In this document: piece by piece, positions 51,469 through 60,104 of the stretch | Layout of the letters: every line of letters starts with the position of its first letter | Position numbering within the stretch: position 1 is the stretch's first letter | Source of the DNA: Nocardioides sp. Root140 | GTDB taxonomy: Bacteria > Actinomycetota > Actinomycetes > Propionibacteriales > Nocardioidaceae | NCBI RefSeq assembly: GCF_001426745.1 | Contig: NZ_LMFI01000010.1 | Span: forward strand, 663,722 to 727,721 | Length of the DNA stretch: 64,000 bases | Direction of reading: 5' to 3' | Made by a program: the position numbers and the translations under genes | Notes under the pieces: generated by a model | Told to the model about the DNA's origin: nothing | Database searches by the model: none | Seen by the model: the letters and a program-made list of their open reading frames with translations, nothing else

Positions 51469-52085
51469 CAGGCTTCCTCCCCGGGGAGCATGACTCCGCC
51501 GACGATGATGTCGGCGATCTGGTCGGACGTGAGATCGGCGTCGAGCTCCATGCCGGGATGGCGGGACCCGAAGACCAGGGAACGGAGGACGACCGCGGCG
51601 GTCGCGGGTGGCACGCGCATCTTGTCGGCGTACGGCGCGAAGAGCGTGGCCAGCATCTCGAGCAGGTCGCGGTTGGCGCGGACCAGGAACTCGGGTGGAC
51701 GCGGCGGGTCATCGGGATCGGGGCGCGGGCCGTGCTTCATCAAGTAGGAGCGGACCGCGAACATCACCGTCAACGACCGCCGCATCTGGACGGTCAGGGA
51801 CTCCGCGGCCCGGCGGACGCGCTCGTGGAGGTCGTCGGTGTCGGCCAGCATCGCGTCGAACTCCTCGCGCCCGTGGGAGGGGTTGATCGTCTCTTCGGCG
51901 ACCGCCCACATCAGCTCGGTCTTGTCGGCGAAGACCCGGAAGATGGTGCCCTCGGCGACCCCGGCCGCCTCGGCGATCAGCCGGGTGCTCAGGTCTCCGC
52001 CGTGCTCGATGACCAGCGGCACGACGGCGTCGAGGATCGCCTGGCGTCGGTCCGCGGGCGACAGGGGTTTGGCGCGAGGAGTCAC
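51468..52085 (-). CDS. TetR-family transcriptional regulator
   Basis: 205 residues from GTG 52085, chosen because the longer in-frame start at 52115 lies inside the operator. TetR HTH: RQAILDAVVPLVIEHGGDLSTRLIAEAAGVAEGTIFRVFADKTELMWAV. The C-terminal ligand domain is unassigned. It is first in the exporter operon, and a perfect palindrome lies 15 bp upstream of its start, so it probably represses itself and the exporter until a drug or lipid binds. No Shine-Dalgarno is visible; a leaderless message is possible. Confidence 0.88.
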   Translation of the reverse strand: MTPRAKPLSPADRRQAILDAVVPLVIEHGGDLSTRLIAEAAGVAEGTIFRVFADKTELMWAVAEETINPSHGREEFDAMLADTDDLHERVRRAAESLTVQMRRSLTVMFAVRSYLMKHGPRPDPDDPPRPPEFLVRANRDLLEMLATLFAPYADKMRVPPATAAVVLRSLVFGSRHPGMELDADLTSDQIADIIVGGVMLPGEEA

Positions 52086-52100
52086 GCCGGAAAGAGTAAA

Positions 52101-52118
52101 TGAGTGAGCACTCACTCA
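52101..52118. promoter_or_regulatory. TetR operator palindrome
   Basis: TGAGTGAG-CA-CTCACTCA, with perfect 8-bp arms, 15 bp upstream of the TetR start. This is the classic form of TetR/AcrR-type operators and also resembles sites of other actinobacterial exporter repressors. Likely bound by the adjacent TetR protein. Confidence 0.82.
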
Positions 52119-52134
52119 CAAGTGTTTTTCACGT

Positions 52135-52172
52135 CGACCCGTTGTGAGTCCGACAGAACTCACGACGGGTCG
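52135..52172 (-). terminator. Terminator hairpin after pdxH
   Basis: A 15-bp stem (52135-52149 with 52158-52172; one mismatch) with an 8-nt loop directly after the pdxH stop on the minus strand. There is no T-run. It separates pdxH from the TetR promoter. Confidence 0.65.
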
Positions 52173-52173
52173 A

Positions 52174-52806
52174 TCAGGGGGCTAGGCGCTCACGGCGCCA
52201 GTGGTCCCCCGAACGGCGGTAGCGCCACCGGTCGTGCATGCGGTTCTCGCGTCCCTGCCAGAACTCGATCGACTCCGGCGCGACGACGTACCCGCCCCAG
52301 TGCTCGGGCACCTCGATCTCCCCCGGCATGCGCGCGGCCGCGTCGTCGTACCGCTCATGGAGGCCGGCCTCGGTGACCACCTGCGACTGCGGCGAGGCCC
52401 ACGCGCCGAGCTGGGCTCCGCGCGGCCGGGTCGCGAAGTACGCCGCCACCTCGTCGCGAGGCAACAGCACCGCCGCGCCCTCGACACGGACCTGCCTCTG
52501 GAGCGCGTGCCATGGGAACAGGAGCGCGCACCGCGGGTTCGCTGCGAGGTCAGATCCCTTGTGGGACTGGAGATTGGTGAAGAAGCAGAAGCCTCGGGGG
52601 TCGAGCCCCTTCAAGAGGACGGTGCGCGCCGAGGGCTGCCCGTCGGCAGAGACGGTGGCCACCACCATCGCGTTCGGCTCGGGCAGGGTGCCTGCGTCGC
52701 CGTACCAGGAACGGAAGAGCTCGAGCGGGTCTTCGGGCAGGGCGCTCTCGACGATGCCGATGCGGGAGTACTCCTGGCGCTGCGTCGCCCACGGTGCTGA
52801 TTCCAC
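52174..52806 (-). CDS. pdxH: Pyridoxamine 5'-phosphate oxidase
   Basis: 210 residues from GTG 52806. FMN-dependent oxidation of pyridoxine or pyridoxamine phosphate to PLP. Signatures: MVVATVSADGQPSARTVLLKGLDPRGFCFFTN near residue 48, RQVRVEGAAVLL near 103, and the C-terminal dimerisation/active-site block FWQGRENRMHDRWRYRR near 183. Length and motifs fit PdxH exactly. It is divergent from citrate synthase. Confidence 0.95.
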   Translation of the reverse strand: MESAPWATQRQEYSRIGIVESALPEDPLELFRSWYGDAGTLPEPNAMVVATVSADGQPSARTVLLKGLDPRGFCFFTNLQSHKGSDLAANPRCALLFPWHALQRQVRVEGAAVLLPRDEVAAYFATRPRGAQLGAWASPQSQVVTEAGLHERYDDAAARMPGEIEVPEHWGGYVVAPESIEFWQGRENRMHDRWRYRRSGDHWRRERLAP

Positions 52807-52932
52807 ACCGCGAGCCTACGGGCGCACCGGCGGCCGCGGACCACGGGTCGAGACCCCGTTCTGTCGCTGCTTCGAGGCTGGGGGCAGAATGCAAAGGTCC
52901 GACACTGCAGCACGGCAAAGGAGCCACCCGTT

Positions 52933-54036
52933 ATGACCGAGGTTCACCACGGCCTTGAGGGCGTCATCGCATTCGAGTCCGAGATCGCCGAACCCGACAA
53001 GGAAGGCTCCGCGCTCCGTTACCGCGGTGTCGACATCGAGGACATCGTCGGACGGGTCCCGTTCGAGAACGTCTGGGGCCTGCTGATCGACGGTTCCTAC
53101 ACCCCCGGCCTGCCGGCCGCCGAGCCCTACAACCTGCCGATCCACACCGGCGACGTGCGCGTCGACGTCCAGGCGGCCGTGGCGATGCTCGCGCCGGCCT
53201 TCGGCTTCGGCCAGACCTACGACATCTCCGACGAGCAGGCCCGCGAGGACCTCGCCCGCGTCGCGGTCATGGTGCTGTCGTACGCCGCCCAGTCGGCCCG
53301 CGGCCTGAACCAGCCCGTCGTACCCCAGAAGCTCGTCGACGAGGGCAGGACCCTCGCCGAGAAGTTCCTGATCCGCTGGAAGGGCGAGGCCGACCCCAAG
53401 CACGTCAAGGCGATCGACGCCTACTGGAGCTCGGCTGCCGAGCACGGCATGAACGCCTCCACCTTCACGGCCCGCGTGATCACCTCCACCGGCGCCGACG
53501 TGGCCGCCGCGTTCTCGGGCGCGATCGGCGCGATGAGCGGCCCGCTGCACGGCGGCGCCCCCTCGCGCGTGCTCGGCATGATCGCGGACGTCGAGGAGTC
53601 GGGCGACGCCACGGCGTACGTCAAGGGACTGCTCGACCGCGGCGAGCGACTGATGGGCTTCGGCCACCGCGTCTACCGCGCCGAGGACCCCCGCGCCCGC
53701 GTGCTGCGCCGCACGGCGAAGGAGCTCGACGCACCCCGCTACGCCGTCGCCGAGGCACTGGAGAAGGCCGCTCTGGCCGAGCTCCGCGAGCGTCGTCCCG
53801 ACCGCGTGCTCGAGACGAACGTCGAGTTCTGGGCCGCCATCGTCCTCGACTTCGCCGAGGTCCCGGCGCCGATGTTCACCTCGATGTTCACCTGCGCCCG
53901 CACCGGCGGCTGGTCGGCGCACATCCTCGAGCAGAAGCGCACCGGGCGCCTGATCCGCCCGTCCGCGATCTACACCGGACCCGACCCGCGCCCGGCCGAC
54001 TCGGTCGAGGGCTGGAACACCGACTGGGCCAAGTAA
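52933..54036 (+). CDS. Citrate synthase (type 2, short form)
   Basis: 367 residues. Condenses acetyl-CoA with oxaloacetate. The short dimeric form, as in actinobacterial citrate synthase 2 or methylcitrate-synthase-like enzymes: LRYRGVDIEDIV near residue 28, GPLHGGAPSRV near 200 with an active-site His, FGHRVYRAEDPRARVLR near 241 with the second His and Arg, and HILEQKRTGRLIRPSAIYTGP near 335. AAAGGAG precedes the ATG. Citrate versus 2-methylcitrate synthesis cannot be separated by eye, and no prp genes adjoin it. Confidence 0.9.
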   Translation: MTEVHHGLEGVIAFESEIAEPDKEGSALRYRGVDIEDIVGRVPFENVWGLLIDGSYTPGLPAAEPYNLPIHTGDVRVDVQAAVAMLAPAFGFGQTYDISDEQAREDLARVAVMVLSYAAQSARGLNQPVVPQKLVDEGRTLAEKFLIRWKGEADPKHVKAIDAYWSSAAEHGMNASTFTARVITSTGADVAAAFSGAIGAMSGPLHGGAPSRVLGMIADVEESGDATAYVKGLLDRGERLMGFGHRVYRAEDPRARVLRRTAKELDAPRYAVAEALEKAALAELRERRPDRVLETNVEFWAAIVLDFAEVPAPMFTSMFTCARTGGWSAHILEQKRTGRLIRPSAIYTGPDPRPADSVEGWNTDWAK

Positions 54037-54053
54037 CACCCGCCGACAGTCGC

Positions 54054-54353
54054 TCAGAGGGACTCGACCGCGTCCTTGGCCTCCTTGAGGCCGAGGCCGG
54101 TCTCCTCGCGATGCACCTTGATCGCCTGGATCTTCTTGCCCTCGATCGCCAACTGCCGGACGCGAGCCGAGATCGGTGTCCCCGTGGCATGCGGTGTGGA
54201 GACGGTGGACACCGTCGGGCCCATGACCTGGCTGATCTCGTGCTCCGAGATGCCCTGGTGGCGGGCGAGCAGCTCGACCAGCGCCTCGAGCCGGCCGATG
54301 CGGGCGCGCAGCGCCTCGACGTCCCGGGCGGATGCCGCGTTGAAGATTCCCAT
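54054..54353 (-). CDS. Protein with bL12-like C-terminal domain
   Basis: 99 residues from ATG 54353. A coiled-coil-like N terminus (VEALRARIGRLEALVELLARHQG) precedes a C-terminal segment IEGKKIQAIKVHREETGLGLKEAKDAVESL, closely patterned on the C-terminal domain of ribosomal protein bL12 that recruits translation GTPases. It is not bL12 itself, because the N-terminal dimerisation domain is unlike it and rplJ is absent. Such bL12-CTD proteins occur in actinobacteria without known function. It converges with citrate synthase. Confidence 0.85.
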   Translation of the reverse strand: MGIFNAASARDVEALRARIGRLEALVELLARHQGISEHEISQVMGPTVSTVSTPHATGTPISARVRQLAIEGKKIQAIKVHREETGLGLKEAKDAVESL

Positions 54354-54512
54354 GACCTGCAGGCTAACCGCCGTCACGGGTCGTGGTGTGCCGTCGGGCA
54401 GGCAAGTGGCCTCGACCGTGGTCGTCGGCACGCGCAGCAGGGCGTGCGGGCACCCCGGTTGCCTGTCCTACGGGCCGCTCGCCCGTGGACAGCCGCGCGG
54501 GTCGCGCGTCGG

Positions 54513-55109
54513 TCAGCGGGTGCTGACCAGCAGGTAGCGCTCGTCGGTGATCTCCTTGCCCCACAGCACCGGGTCGGTCAGCGGGGTGATCTTGGCGCGC
54601 AGCCGGTGCACCCGCACGGCCTGCGAGGCCTCGTCGGCGGTCAGGCCCGCGCCGGTGGACCAGGACCCCTCGACCAGCACGAGGATGCCGCCCGGGCGGA
54701 GCAGGTCGCACCACCGCGCGATCGTCTCGACCGGGTCCTTCATCGCCCACAGCACGTGCCGGCTGAGCACGACGTCGTATGCCCGTCGCGCCAACGTCGG
54801 CGCACTCGCGTCGTCGACCGTGAACCTGGCGCTGACGCCGCGCTCACGGCCCTTGGCCTGCGCGCGGGCCACCATCGACGACGAGAAGTCGATGCCGTCG
54901 ACCTGGTGGCCGCTCTCGGCGAGGAGCACCGACAGCGTGCCGGTGCCGCAGCCGAGGTCGGCGATCTTCGACGGTTCGTCCGGCAGTACGCCGAGCAACA
55001 GCCGGCGCCACGCCTCCCGAGTGGCCGGGTCCCGAAGCCCGTGATCGGCCTCGTCGTCGAAGGTGTCTGCTTCCGCATCCCAGAGTGCTGGGGTCTGTCC
55101 CGAGATCAT
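54513..55109 (-). CDS. Class I SAM-dependent methyltransferase
   Basis: 198 residues. Rossmann SAM motif KIADLGCGTGTLSVLLAESG near residue 48, motif II VDGIDFSSSMVARA, and motif VVLSRHVLWAMKDP near 113. A UbiE/Methyltransf_11-type small-molecule or lipid methylase; the substrate is unknown. It starts 9 bp after the response-regulator gene ends, so it is probably the third gene of the two-component operon. That is unusual and may link it functionally. Confidence 0.9.
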   Translation of the reverse strand: MISGQTPALWDAEADTFDDEADHGLRDPATREAWRRLLLGVLPDEPSKIADLGCGTGTLSVLLAESGHQVDGIDFSSSMVARAQAKGRERGVSARFTVDDASAPTLARRAYDVVLSRHVLWAMKDPVETIARWCDLLRPGGILVLVEGSWSTGAGLTADEASQAVRVHRLRAKITPLTDPVLWGKEITDERYLLVSTR

Positions 55110-55118
55110 GCGACGAAT

Positions 55119-55793
55119 CTAACGGCTGGGTGGGGACTCCGGTGGTTCGAGGCCCGACTGGATCGCGAAGACGACGAGCTGGGCCCGGTCGCGCGCGTGC
55201 AGCTTCACCATGGCGCGGGACACGTGCGTGCGCACGGTGTCGGGGCTGACCACCAGCTCTTCGGCGATCTCCTGGTTGGACCTGCCGGTGGCCACCCACG
55301 CCACCATCTCGCGTTCCCTCTCGGTGAGCTGGCCGAGCTGCGGGTGCGGCGTACGGCGGGTCTGCGCGCCGGTGCCGAAGTGCTCGATCACCCGCCGCGT
55401 GACCGAAGGTGCGAGCAGGGAGCCGCCTTGGGCCACCACCCGGATCGCGTCGAGGAGGGCGGTCGGCTCGGCGTCCTTGAGCAGGAATCCGGAGGCGCCC
55501 AGGCGCAACGCCTCGAAGACGTACTCGTCGAGCTCGAACGTGGTCAGCATGACCATGCGCACGTCGGCCAGGTCGGCGTCCTGGCCGACGGAACGCAGCA
55601 GCTCGAGGCCGTCCATCACCGGCATCCGGATGTCGCAGAGCACCACGTCGGGCCGTTCGCGGCGGATCATCATCAGCGCGCCGCGACCGTCCTCGGCCTC
55701 GCCGACCAGCTCGAGGTCGTCCTCGCCGGCGACCAGGGTGCGCAGGCCGACCCGCACCAGTGCCTGGTCGTCGACCAGCGCGACGCGGATCAT
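55119..55793 (-). CDS. NarL/FixJ-type response regulator
   Basis: 224 residues. Receiver domain with VALVDDQALVRVGL, the phospho-acceptor Asp in VVLCDIRMPVMDG near residue 55, and the Lys in LLKDAEP near 105. The C-terminal LuxR HTH is LTEREREMVAWVATGRSNQEIAEELVVSPDTVRTHVSR near 155. Its stop lies 9 bp from the methyltransferase start, and its ATG overlaps the kinase stop by four bases. It probably binds the TACGC-N6-GCGTA dyads upstream of its own operon and of the ABC exporter. Confidence 0.94.
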   Translation of the reverse strand: MIRVALVDDQALVRVGLRTLVAGEDDLELVGEAEDGRGALMMIRRERPDVVLCDIRMPVMDGLELLRSVGQDADLADVRMVMLTTFELDEYVFEALRLGASGFLLKDAEPTALLDAIRVVAQGGSLLAPSVTRRVIEHFGTGAQTRRTPHPQLGQLTEREREMVAWVATGRSNQEIAEELVVSPDTVRTHVSRAMVKLHARDRAQLVVFAIQSGLEPPESPPSR

Positions 55794-56899
55794 GCGCCCA
55801 CCGGCAGCACGGCATGCACCCGGAAGCCCTGGTCGGTCGGGCCCGCCTCGAAGGTCCCGCCCAGGGCGGTCACCCGCTCGCGCATGCCCCGAAGACCCAT
55901 GCCCTCATCGTGCACCACTCCCCCACGCCCGTCGTCGGAGATCGAGACCTCCAGTGCGTCGCCGGACCGCTCGAGGGCGACGCTCACCGTCGACGCGTCG
56001 GCGTGGCGCAGCACGTTGGTCAGCGACTCTTGCACGAGGGCGTAGGCCGCGGCGTCGACGTCGTCGGGCAGGTCGCCCGCGGTGTCGTTGACCCGCACGG
56101 TCGGGCCGGCCGCCTGCACCCGCTCGACCAGCGTCGACAGCTCCGCGAGCCCTCGACGCGGTGCGCGGGGCGCCGCGTCGCCAGTCAGCTGCGAGAGCTC
56201 GCTGCGCAGGGCGTCGAGCGACTCGCGGCTGGTGCCGCGGATCGCCTCGAGGGCCTCGCGTACGGCGGCCGGGTCCTTCTCGAGCACGTGCAACGCGACG
56301 CCGGCCTGCATCGCGATCACGGCCAGTCCGTGACCGACGCCGTCGTGCAGGTCCTGGGCCATCCGTAGCTGCTCCTCGGTGGCCGCGCGCTGCCTGTCGA
56401 TGACCCGGGCCTCGTCGCGGGTGCGCACCGCCGTGGCGATCGACGCGGCGGCGGAGACCAGGGCCCCCACTCCGATCGACTGCCACATGCCGACGTCGAA
56501 CTCGTCCCACCGGAGTCCACGGACCAGGAGCCCCGCCCACACCAGCACACCCGAGCCGAGCACCAGCGGCCACCACGCGCGGAAGCGGCGCCGCGTCGCG
56601 ACCAGGAAGGCCGCCGCCACGACGGTGAAGAAGATCGGCCCGTTGTTGCCACCCACCGCGAAGTACACGCCGACCAGGAGCCCGTTGGCGACCACGGCCG
56701 CCGGCCAGCGGTCGATCAGGAACAGCACGGCCGCCGAGAGCACGGCGAGCACGACGGCGGCAATGCCCCCCGCCAGCGCCGAGCCGGGGTGGAAGTCGCC
56801 ACGCTCACCGAGGTTCACCGCGCCGGAGCCGCCGGTGACGATCACCAGGACAGGGACGAGCCACCACCGGCGCCAGAGCACGGACAACGTCGAGTTCAT
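55790..56899 (-). CDS. Sensor histidine kinase (HisKA_3 family)
   Basis: 369 residues from ATG 56899 (GTG 56905 is possible). Several N-terminal membrane helices (about 10-155) without a large external domain are followed by the dimerisation helix with the phospho-accepting His in RMAQDLHDGVGHGLAVIAMQ near residue 184. The HATPase domain has the N-box region ALVQESLTNVLRHADA near 285 and DDGRGG and GMGLRGMRERV near 320-340. This is LiaS/DesK-like, membrane-sensing architecture. It pairs with the downstream response regulator, and a dyad lies 58 nt upstream of the ATG. Confidence 0.92.
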   Translation of the reverse strand: MNSTLSVLWRRWWLVPVLVIVTGGSGAVNLGERGDFHPGSALAGGIAAVVLAVLSAAVLFLIDRWPAAVVANGLLVGVYFAVGGNNGPIFFTVVAAAFLVATRRRFRAWWPLVLGSGVLVWAGLLVRGLRWDEFDVGMWQSIGVGALVSAAASIATAVRTRDEARVIDRQRAATEEQLRMAQDLHDGVGHGLAVIAMQAGVALHVLEKDPAAVREALEAIRGTSRESLDALRSELSQLTGDAAPRAPRRGLAELSTLVERVQAAGPTVRVNDTAGDLPDDVDAAAYALVQESLTNVLRHADASTVSVALERSGDALEVSISDDGRGGVVHDEGMGLRGMRERVTALGGTFEAGPTDQGFRVHAVLPVGA

Positions 56900-56957
56900 G
56901 CCCACGACGCTAGGGCAGTCGGGCGCGTTCGTCGTACGACCCGACGCGGTGGCGGCG

Positions 56958-56973
56958 TACGCAATCGCGCGTA
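56958..56973. promoter_or_regulatory. Dyad TACGC-N6-GCGTA upstream of kinase operon
   Basis: TACGC-AATCGC-GCGTA, flanked by G on both sides, 58 nt upstream of the kinase ATG (56899). It is identical in arms and spacing to 60031-60046. The candidate binding site of the NarL-type regulator, giving autoregulation. Confidence 0.7.
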
Positions 56974-56986
56974 GGCCGCCCTGCCG

Positions 56987-59971
56987 TCACGCTGCGAGCT
57001 CGGCACGGATGCGAGCCACCTCGCTGACCAGCCGGTCGTCCGACCCCTCGCACAGCGCAGCGGCCCGGTCCACCTCGACCAGTGCGCCGGCGCGATCGCC
57101 GCGACGGTCCAGGTGCCGTGCCAGGTCGAGCCGCACGGTGACCTCGACGCGGGTCAGCCCGTTGGTGGATGCGTAGTCGACGGCCTCACGGCAGTAGGCA
57201 AGCCCGCCCGCCGGGTCCTCGCCGGACACCGCGCGCGCAAAGCCACGCAGGCACACGGCGACCGTCAGCACGTGTCCGGACATGTGGGCACCACGTAGGG
57301 CCGTGCGAAAGATCTCCTGCGCCTCGCGGAAGTCTCCCCGGGCATGCGCGATGTCGCCGAGGGTGGCCTGGGCATCCGCTTCGATCTCGTGGAACCCGTG
57401 GTCCGACGCAACCTCCGAGGCCTCCACTGCCAACGCGGTGGCGGCGTCGAGGTCGCCGGCCTCGTAGCGCAGGTCGGCCAGACTGTTCAGCCCCGTCGAC
57501 AACTCCGCCCACAGCCCATCGGCGCGCGCTATCGACACCGACTCCGCGACCAGCTCACCCGGCCGGACCGTCTCGCCCTGTGCCTTCAGGATCGAGGCCA
57601 GGTTCGTGGCCTGAAGCGCAGTGCGCCTGCGCTCGCCGGCCGCCTCGAAGGCCGACCTCGAGCTCTCGGCAAGCCGGGCGGCCTCTCCCAGGTCACCACG
57701 CACGTAGGCCAACGCACCCAGGTTGCCCTCGAGCGCGGCTCGTCCGACGGGGTCGTGCGTGCGGTGCTCGTGGATGGCCAGGGAGCGCAGGAAGTGTTCC
57801 CTGGCGGAGCCCGGATCACCGCTGCGGGCCCGGTTGACCCCCAGGGACGACTCGGCCAGCGCCTCACTGCGTGGATCGCCGTGATCGCGCGCGATGTCTC
57901 GAGCGCGCCGATGCAACCGGTCGCCCTCCTCGATGCGCCCGTGGCTGCTGAGCAGATCGGAGAACGACTGGGCCAGCTCGACCACGCGATGGGCGTCGCT
58001 GGGTCCGACGTCATCGACGGCGGCCAGCACGTTCGGCAGCTCCCGCGCCATCCACGCCAGTGCCTCGGATCTCCCGGCGAACTCCGGGACCACAGGGTGC
58101 GGCTCACGGATCCGGGCCTTGCTGAACGTCTCGGCCGGGCGCAGCAGGTCGTCGGCCAAGGCAGCCCGGCGCGAGTAGTGGCCGAGCAACCTCGACCGCG
58201 CAGCCCGTCGGGCGTCGTCGGACTCGAGAAGGCGCGCTCCCTCACCGGCGTACGCGCGCAACAGGTCGTGTTGGAAGTAGCGCCTGGCCGGCGACTCGGT
58301 GATGAGGTGGGCGCGGAGCAGGACCGCAAGACTGCGGCGTACGTCGTTCGCGTCGCGATCGCTCAACGCGGCCAGGGCGTGGAGCCCCGCGTCCTTTCCC
58401 GGCAACATGCCGAAGTGGCGGAAGAGTCGCGCTGCCTCGGCGGGAAGCGACTCGTAGGACCACGAGAAGACCGCGCGTACGTCGGTCGCGGGGCCGTCGC
58501 CGGCATCGAGCAGATCCAGGCGGTCGTGTTCTCCTGAGAGTTCGGCGACAAGGGCGGCAACCTTGCGGTCGGGATGTGCGCGCACCTGCTCGGCGGCAAT
58601 CCGCAGCGCCAGCGGAAGGCGCGCACACAGACGCACGAGCTCGGCGGCGGGCGCGGACTCTTCGCGCACTCGGTCGTCGGTCAGCTCAACGAGGAGATCC
58701 AGGGAGTCCTGGTCGTTGAGTGGCGGCAGGTCCACGGTCTGCGCACCCTCGCGAACGGCGAGACCGGTCAGGCTCTCACGACTCGTCACCAGCACACAGC
58801 AGCCCTGCGTCGCGGGCAGCAACGGGCGCACCTGATCAGCCGACCGCGCGTTGTCGAGCACGATCAGCAGGCGGCGACCGTCGACCATGCTCCGGAACAG
58901 GGCGGCTCGCTCGTCCTCGTCCTCGGAGAGGCCGGCCGTGTCGAAACCAAGACCGCGCAGGAACACGCCCAGCACGTCGGCCGGCGCGGCAGGGTTGTCG
59001 GCGCTGAATCCGCGCAGGTCGTAGAACAGCTGGCCGTCGGGGTAGTCGGCGCGATGCTGGCGCGCCCACTGCACGGCGAAGGCGGTCTTGCCGACGCCTG
59101 CGGTTCCGGTGATCACCCAAACACCAGCCTCATCGGTCTCACCCCACTGCTTGTCGAGCCGGGCGAGGTCCTGGTCACGCCCGAAGAGACGGGAGGCGCC
59201 AGCGGGCAGCTGCGCCGGCGTCGGCCGTGGCTTGGCCGGTGGCTCGGCCTCGTCGCCGGCGAGGATCCGGGCCTGCAGGTCGCGGAGGGCGGCACCCGGT
59301 TCGAGGCCGAGCTCCTCACCCAGGCTCGCGTGCGCAGCGGCGTACGCCCCGAGCGCGTCGGCCGGGCGCCCGGCAAGGTGCAGCGCCCGCATGAGCAAGA
59401 GCTGGAGGCCTTCGTCCAAGGGGTGTTCCCGAGCCGCCAGCTCCAGCTCGGGCAGCACCGCGCCGTGGTTTCCGAGGGCCAGGTCGGCCTCGGCCAGGGA
59501 CTCCAGCACCATCAGGCGGCGAGCGCTCCAGCGCTGCAGCTCAGGTGCCAACGCCAGCTCCTCGACATCGGCCATCGGCGCCCCCCGCCACAGGTCGAGC
59601 GCCTCACGGGCATGTCTCGACACCGCCGCCGGATCTCCCTCGAGGGCCAGCACCCGGGCAGCCAGGTCGTCGAACCCCGCCACGTCGTACTCGTCACGCT
59701 CGACGCGCAGCCGGTATCCGAAGGTTTCGCGCGAGAGTCGCTCGGGATCGTCGAGCATCGCCCGCAGCCGGTGGGTCAGCACCTGCAGCCGGGCTGGGGT
59801 GCGGGCAGCGACATCGCCAGGCCAGAGCGCCTCGATCAGGAGGTCGTCGCGCACGGTCTGGTTCGCTCGGAGGAGCAACCAACCCAGCATGATCCGCTGC
59901 AGCCTTCCGGCAGGCGTCACGTCCTGGCCGTCGTCGAGAACTCGCAGAGGTCCGAGTGCCTCGAAGCGCAT
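56987..59971 (-). CDS. AfsR/SARP-type STAND regulator (BTAD-NB-ARC-TPR)
   Basis: 994 residues from ATG 59971, with GGGAG eight bases upstream. Domains: an OmpR-like winged HTH (about 1-90), the bacterial transcriptional activation domain (about 95-240), an NB-ARC STAND ATPase with Walker A ITGTAGVGKTAFAVQWA near residue 297 and LLIVLDNARS near 370, GLPLAL-like LPLALRIAAEQ near 475, and a TPR-like helical repeat region (about 680-990). AfsR-type proteins integrate signals to activate antibiotic or envelope-stress genes. It lies between a two-component operon and a divergent ABC exporter with matching dyads. Confidence 0.92.
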   Translation of the reverse strand: MRFEALGPLRVLDDGQDVTPAGRLQRIMLGWLLLRANQTVRDDLLIEALWPGDVAARTPARLQVLTHRLRAMLDDPERLSRETFGYRLRVERDEYDVAGFDDLAARVLALEGDPAAVSRHAREALDLWRGAPMADVEELALAPELQRWSARRLMVLESLAEADLALGNHGAVLPELELAAREHPLDEGLQLLLMRALHLAGRPADALGAYAAAHASLGEELGLEPGAALRDLQARILAGDEAEPPAKPRPTPAQLPAGASRLFGRDQDLARLDKQWGETDEAGVWVITGTAGVGKTAFAVQWARQHRADYPDGQLFYDLRGFSADNPAAPADVLGVFLRGLGFDTAGLSEDEDERAALFRSMVDGRRLLIVLDNARSADQVRPLLPATQGCCVLVTSRESLTGLAVREGAQTVDLPPLNDQDSLDLLVELTDDRVREESAPAAELVRLCARLPLALRIAAEQVRAHPDRKVAALVAELSGEHDRLDLLDAGDGPATDVRAVFSWSYESLPAEAARLFRHFGMLPGKDAGLHALAALSDRDANDVRRSLAVLLRAHLITESPARRYFQHDLLRAYAGEGARLLESDDARRAARSRLLGHYSRRAALADDLLRPAETFSKARIREPHPVVPEFAGRSEALAWMARELPNVLAAVDDVGPSDAHRVVELAQSFSDLLSSHGRIEEGDRLHRRARDIARDHGDPRSEALAESSLGVNRARSGDPGSAREHFLRSLAIHEHRTHDPVGRAALEGNLGALAYVRGDLGEAARLAESSRSAFEAAGERRRTALQATNLASILKAQGETVRPGELVAESVSIARADGLWAELSTGLNSLADLRYEAGDLDAATALAVEASEVASDHGFHEIEADAQATLGDIAHARGDFREAQEIFRTALRGAHMSGHVLTVAVCLRGFARAVSGEDPAGGLAYCREAVDYASTNGLTRVEVTVRLDLARHLDRRGDRAGALVEVDRAAALCEGSDDRLVSEVARIRAELAA

Positions 59972-60030
59972 CTGCATCACTCCCGAGTTCGAATCGAGAC
60001 TCAGCCTAGACCCGTGGGCCGCGGGTGCTG

Positions 60031-60046
60031 TACGCGTTTTTGCGTA
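60031..60046. promoter_or_regulatory. Dyad TACGC-N6-GCGTA upstream of ABC exporter
   Basis: TACGC-GTTTTT-GCGTA, with the same arms, spacing and G flanks as 56958-56973, 58 nt upstream of the ABC ATPase ATG (60105) and 59 nt from the AfsR-like start (59971). The candidate site of the NarL-type regulator; it could also serve the divergent afsR-like gene. Confidence 0.7.
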
Positions 60047-60104
60047 GCGGGGCGCCTCTTCCGGGCTGACGCCGTACGGCGGGATCCACGGAAACCTCGA
60101 GGGC

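Noticed and set aside
56931..56940. GTCGTACGAC and CGCCGTACGGCG (about 60070) as regulatory palindromes
   Set aside because: Perfect but short palindromes centred on GTAC. Similar CGTACG-type strings are frequent in this GC-rich window, so they carry little evidence.
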